The notes under the pieces were generated by a model that saw only the letters and a program-made list of their open reading frames with translations, had not been told where the DNA came from and searched no databases. A DNA stretch of 7,429 nucleotides. It comes from Actinomycetes bacterium (GTDB taxonomy: Bacteria > Actinomycetota > Acidimicrobiia > Spongiisociales > UBA5794). Below are positions 5,194 through 7,429 of the stretch, piece after piece (position 1 is the first letter of the stretch; every line of letters starts with the position of its first letter). Position numbers and translations under genes: made by a program. The stretch covers positions 1 to 7,429 of the forward strand of contig JAMBLL010000094.1 in NCBI GenBank assembly GCA_023336765.1, read 5' to 3'.

Positions 5194-5754
5194 ATGGGTG
5201 ACGACTTCGTCCAGGTCATCAGCAGCGACACGATCGTGCGGCGCGTCAGCGAACTTGCCGTCGAGATCAAGAGCGATCTCGACTCTGATGATGTTGTTGT
5301 CGTTGCTGTCCTAAAGGGATCCATCATCTTCCTCAAGGATCTGATGAGCCATCTCCCGCATACCTACACAATCGACTTCCTCTCTCTGACGCGATTCGGC
5401 CGTGGTGGAAGGGTGTCGCTTGCAATGGATGTCTCGGTACCGCTCGATGATCGAGATGTGCTCCTTGTTCTCGAGATCGTTGATACAGGACTAACGCTCG
5501 CCACGATCCGCAAGATGATGCTCGCACGCGGAGTCCGGTCACTGCGCACCGTTGCACTGATCGACAAAGCGCCACGCAGGATCGTCGATGTTCCACTCGA
5601 ATACCGGGGTTTCGCTGTCGGGGATGAGTACCTGCTTGGCTACGGGATGGACTGGAAGGGGAAGTACCGGAACCTGAACGAGATCTGGGCTGCTCTCGAG
5701 ATCAGCGTGCTCGCCGAGAATCCCGAAGCGTTCGAGGATATCGTCTACAGCTAG
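5194..5754 (+). CDS. Hypoxanthine phosphoribosyltransferase-like protein (divergent PRPP loop)
   Basis: This is a type I phosphoribosyltransferase of 186 residues, the usual length for bacterial Hpt, which joins hypoxanthine or guanine to PRPP to give IMP or GMP. Hpt-type features are the LKG turn (40-42), VDTGLTL (96-102) with the catalytic D97, the base-binding lysine K125 in LIDKAPRR, and GYGMD (149-153) followed by KYRNL. One change stands out: the two acids before the PRPP loop, normally Glu-Asp in the 'VEDIVDTG' pattern, are L93 and E94 here. The flexible-loop region reads TRFG instead of the usual SSYG. It may be a paralogue with another base preference or a regulatory role. I chose the ATG at 5194, with GAGGG seven bases upstream; the frame is open back to 5074, but that part overlaps the carboxypeptidase gene. 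It follows that gene by ten bases. Confidence 0.82.
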   Translation: MGDDFVQVISSDTIVRRVSELAVEIKSDLDSDDVVVVAVLKGSIIFLKDLMSHLPHTYTIDFLSLTRFGRGGRVSLAMDVSVPLDDRDVLLVLEIVDTGLTLATIRKMMLARGVRSLRTVALIDKAPRRIVDVPLEYRGFAVGDEYLLGYGMDWKGKYRNLNEIWAALEISVLAENPEAFEDIVYS

Positions 5755-5759
5755 CGATG

Positions 5760-5776
5760 CCCAGTGCCACATTGGG
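5760..5776 (+). other. Short stem-loop between the Hpt-like gene and DUF151
   Basis: CCCAGTG at 5760-5766 pairs with CATTGGG at 5770-5776 (one G-T pair) around a three-base loop. It lies directly after the Hpt-like stop codon and just before the -10 box at 5780, covering the place where a -35 region would sit. It has no T-run, so a weak terminator is doubtful; it may be an operator-like site or chance. Confidence 0.35.
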
Positions 5777-5779
5777 TGA

Positions 5780-5785
5780 TAGGCT
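5780..5785 (+). promoter_or_regulatory. Likely -10 box of a leaderless DUF151 transcript
   Basis: TAGGCT fits TAnnnT and, as before the FHA gene, is followed by six bases and the ATG at 5792. The two sites also share the bases TGGT after the box (TAAGATGGT and TAGGCTGGT). There is no Shine-Dalgarno sequence before this ATG. No clear -35 box is visible. Transcription beginning at or next to the start codon is therefore the best reading. Confidence 0.5.
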
Positions 5786-5791
5786 GGTGCA

Positions 5792-6289
5792 ATGACAGAC
5801 CCGGTTCCGATGGATCTCGTTGGTATCCGCATCGAACTACCAACGAACACGCCGATTCTGCTGCTGCGCGAGCACGACGGGGACCGTTACCTGCCGATAT
5901 GGATCAACACTCCCGAGGCCACAGCGATCGCTCTTGCCCACGACGGGATCCGACCCGAGAGGCCTCTCACTCACGACCTCGTCACGTCCCTCATCGAGGA
6001 GCTCGGTGCCCAGGTGAGCGAGGTGGTCGTGACCGAGCTGCGTGGAGGTACGTTCTACGCTGATCTGCGGCTGAAGGTGGGAGATGATATCCATTCGATC
6101 TCCTCGCGTCCGTCCGATGCTGTGGCAATAGCGGTGCGGACCGATGCGCCGGTGTTCGCCTCGCGTGACCTTCTCGACGAAGCTGGCGTCCACATTCGCG
6201 ATGAGGAGGATGAGGACGAGATCGCCAAGTTCCGGGAATTCCTTGACAGAATCGAACCGGAAGACTTCGAGCATGGCTCGCAGCAGTGA
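5792..6289 (+). CDS. DUF151 / bifunctional nuclease-family protein (Rv1829-like)
   Basis: This cytoplasmic protein of 165 residues is a member of the DUF151 (BFN) family. Typical features are the strand-rich start with LREHDGDRYLPIWINTPEATAIAL (about 26-48), the HDLVTSLIEELGA helix (61-73), and the family signature ISSRPSDAVAIAVR (103-116), followed by a pro-val-phe strand. A very acidic segment (137-160) ends the protein. Plant members were described as nucleases with RNase and DNase activity, but that function is not established for bacterial members and should not be transferred firmly. The position near the MerR gene matches Rv1829 of M. tuberculosis, though two extra genes stand between them here. 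The ATG start fits the leaderless promoter. The stop overlaps the channel's GTG start by four bases, so the two proteins are probably made together. Confidence 0.88.
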   Translation: MTDPVPMDLVGIRIELPTNTPILLLREHDGDRYLPIWINTPEATAIALAHDGIRPERPLTHDLVTSLIEELGAQVSEVVVTELRGGTFYADLRLKVGDDIHSISSRPSDAVAIAVRTDAPVFASRDLLDEAGVHIRDEEDEDEIAKFREFLDRIEPEDFEHGSQQ

Positions 6290-7296
6290 CGCTGCCGAAC
6301 AACCTGAAGGCAGGGTTCGTCGCTCTATTCGGCGTGATCATCATCGGCACGATCGGGTTCGTCGCCATCACCGGACTCCACATCGCAGATGCGGCCTACG
6401 TAACCGTTATCACCATAACGACGCTCGGATTCGGGAACCCGATCGACGATCTGACGGGGGCCACGAAACTGTGGATCGTGATCGTGCTGTTGTCAGGAAT
6501 GGGCGCCGCCATATACACCGGAACCGCGGTGATGGAGTACGGATTCTCAGTCGTAATCGGGTCGGACCACCGGAGGCAGCGCAAGATGCTCAAAGACATT
6601 TCTAAGATGTCCAACCACGTCATCGTGTGCGGCTATGGGAGAGTTGGCTCGACTGCCGCTGCGGCAATACAACTCCAGGGCGTGGAAGTTGTCGTTATCG
6701 AGGATGATCCTGATGGCGCAGGACAAGCCCGTGCGGACGGGTTTGTCGTCCTTGAAGGCGATGCGACAAGGAACGAAGTTCTTGAAGACGCTCGAATAGA
6801 TGCAGCTCGTTCCCTGGTTGCATGTGTCGCATCATCAAGCGACAATCTGGTCATCACCCTCTCAGCACATGCCTTGCGTGAGGAGGTCCCCGTCTATGCG
6901 CGCGCTATCGATCAGCAGACGGAGAAGAAGCTCAAGCTGGCCGGGGCACAGGGCGTTGTGACGCCCGAACTTGTCGGCGGCCTCAAGATCGCGGACCACG
7001 CAACGCACCCCGGACTCGGGGACTTCGTCGATACGCTCTTTCGGGATCCATCCTCAGAGTTCCAGCTCCGCCAGTTCACCGTGGGCCGCGGATCCGAAGT
7101 CGTCGGGAAGTCCCTGACTGACCTCGATCTCAGGCGAAAAGGCGGAGCCATGATCGTTGCGATATCAGAATCCGACATGCCCGCACGCACCTACCCGGAC
7201 CCCACCCAGGCGTTCGCCGTGCACGACACTGTCTACGCGATCGGATCAGAGACACAACTCGACGATCTGGCTGGCCTTCTGAAAGGCAAGACGTAG
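6286..7296 (+). CDS. Two-TM potassium channel with C-terminal RCK (TrkA-N/TrkA-C) domains
   Basis: This inner membrane protein (336 residues) has the layout of MthK-type, ligand-gated potassium channels. TM1 is about 9-30, a pore helix with the selectivity filter TTLGFGN follows at 45-51, and TM2 is about 62-90. A basic linker (HRRQRK, 95-100) leads to the RCK/TrkA-N Rossmann domain beginning HVIVCGYGRVGS, with GxGxxG at 116-121 and an acidic residue (E139) after the second strand, which suits NAD(H)- or nucleotide-like ligands. A TrkA-C-like part covers about 258-333 (LRQFTVGRGSEVVGKSLTDL). The filter has Phe in place of the usual Tyr and Asn in place of Asp. The GTG start at 6286 overlaps the DUF151 stop, with no clear ribosome binding site, pointing to coupling. 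An internal GGAGG-ATG at codon 101 may yield a free RCK domain. The gating ligand cannot be told. Confidence 0.9.
   Translation: MTLPNNLKAGFVALFGVIIIGTIGFVAITGLHIADAAYVTVITITTLGFGNPIDDLTGATKLWIVIVLLSGMGAAIYTGTAVMEYGFSVVIGSDHRRQRKMLKDISKMSNHVIVCGYGRVGSTAAAAIQLQGVEVVVIEDDPDGAGQARADGFVVLEGDATRNEVLEDARIDAARSLVACVASSSDNLVITLSAHALREEVPVYARAIDQQTEKKLKLAGAQGVVTPELVGGLKIADHATHPGLGDFVDTLFRDPSSEFQLRQFTVGRGSEVVGKSLTDLDLRRKGGAMIVAISESDMPARTYPDPTQAFAVHDTVYAIGSETQLDDLAGLLKGKT
6572..6588 (+). promoter_or_regulatory. Possible internal ribosome binding site and start (Met101) in the channel gene
   Basis: GGAGG at 6572-6576 stands nine bases before an in-frame ATG at 6586-6588, codon 101 of the channel. This is exactly at the junction between TM2 and the RCK domain, so initiation here would give a soluble RCK protein of about 236 residues. 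Archaeal MthK is known to make such a free RCK subunit from an internal methionine near residue 107 to complete its gating ring. The channel's own GTG start has no comparable Shine-Dalgarno sequence. The motif could still be accidental, since GGAGG here also encodes ordinary residues. Confidence 0.35.
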
Positions 7297-7330
7297 ATAG
7301 CCGATAACCGATGACGGATGACGGATGACC
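7296..7330. repeat. Five-unit 7-bp tandem array after the channel gene
   Basis: Exactly five 7-bp units follow each other without interruption. The first two have the form GATRRCC, the third and fourth are both GATGACG, and the fifth is GATGACC. The array begins with the last base of the channel's TAG stop. The unit resembles the GATGGCT/GATAGCT heptads of the inverted repeat at 1448-1544, so both probably belong to one family of short intergenic repeats. No function is visible in the array itself. Confidence 0.75.
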
Positions 7331-7346
7331 GAAAGAAGCAGGCTCC

Positions 7347-7366
7347 GTCCCCCTTTCAAGGGGGAC
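7347..7366 (+). terminator. Perfect C5/G5 hairpin, possible terminator or dispersed palindrome
   Basis: GTCCCCCTT and AAGGGGGAC form a perfect nine-base inverted repeat around a two-base centre (in practice a stem of about eight with a four-base loop). It follows the channel gene by 50 bases and could stop transcription there, but no T-run comes after it. A second G5 run, GAGGGGGAT at 7384-7391, could pair with the same C-run, so the site offers two alternative stems. Such a palindrome with a repeated G-run is also typical of dispersed intergenic repeats. Apart from the heptad array and this hairpin, I see no gene in 7297-7429. Confidence 0.45.
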
Positions 7367-7429
7367 ACGCGAGTCTTCGAGCGAGGGGGATAACGCGCAG
7401 CCACCGACCACTTTCCCCAGTAACCGCAA

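Noticed and set aside
6607..6609. Met108 as the internal start of a free RCK domain
   Set aside because: It has no Shine-Dalgarno sequence at a usable distance; Met101 with GGAGG is the better candidate.
71..7296. Functional link between K+-dependent TPL and the potassium channel
   Set aside because: Both involve potassium, but they are 4.8 kb apart, separated by unrelated genes and a likely transcript boundary, so the idea has no support beyond co-occurrence.
7130..7429. 99-codon open frame on the - strand at the window end
   Set aside because: It runs through the heptad array and the palindrome and overlaps the channel's C terminus; no domain is visible.

Overview
The window looks like chromosomal DNA of a GC-rich Actinomycetota bacterium. 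Gene order supports this. A CDP-alcohol phosphatidyltransferase, gcvH, an FHA protein, a MerR-type regulator and a DUF151 protein occur in the order known from the Mycobacterium tuberculosis Rv1822 (pgsA2) - Rv1826 (gcvH) - Rv1827 (garA) - Rv1828 (MerR) - Rv1829 (DUF151) block. Two genes preceded by an apparent -10 box exactly six bases before the ATG (leaderless style) fit the same phylum. A deep, non-mycobacterial lineage such as Acidimicrobiia is a guess only.

All nine genes lie on the + strand. (1) 71-1450: a tyrosine phenol-lyase with a strong ribosome binding site behind a T-poor, A-rich leader. (2) 1448-1544: a 23-bp-stem inverted repeat built of degenerate 7-bp units, starting in the tpl stop codon. 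(3) 1596-2955: a conserved hypothetical protein (DUF6941-like), the phosphatidyltransferase (GTGA overlap) and gcvH. (4) 3003-5754: a tightly packed run of FHA protein, MerR regulator, D-Ala-D-Ala carboxypeptidase and a divergent hypoxanthine phosphoribosyltransferase-like protein, with a likely leaderless promoter just before the FHA gene. (5) 5792-7296: a DUF151 (bifunctional nuclease-like) protein with a second likely leaderless start, overlapping a two-TM potassium channel with a cytoplasmic RCK domain. (6) 7296-7429: no gene seen, but a five-unit 7-bp tandem array starting in the channel's stop codon, then a perfect C5/G5 hairpin.

The conserved block combines membrane lipid synthesis, one-carbon metabolism (GcvH), signalling (FHA) and transcription control (MerR). 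Compared with M. tuberculosis, a peptidoglycan carboxypeptidase and a phosphoribosyltransferase are inserted between the MerR and DUF151 genes, and the small membrane proteins between pgsA2 and gcvH are missing. The tyrosine phenol-lyase does not obviously belong to the block and is separated from it by the inverted repeat. No mobile element, CRISPR array, tRNA or rRNA gene was seen. The most notable points are the shared heptad repeats at two stop codons, the altered PRPP-loop acids in the Hpt-like protein, the absence of the GarA phospho-switch motif in the FHA protein, and a possible internal start that would make a free RCK domain from the channel gene.
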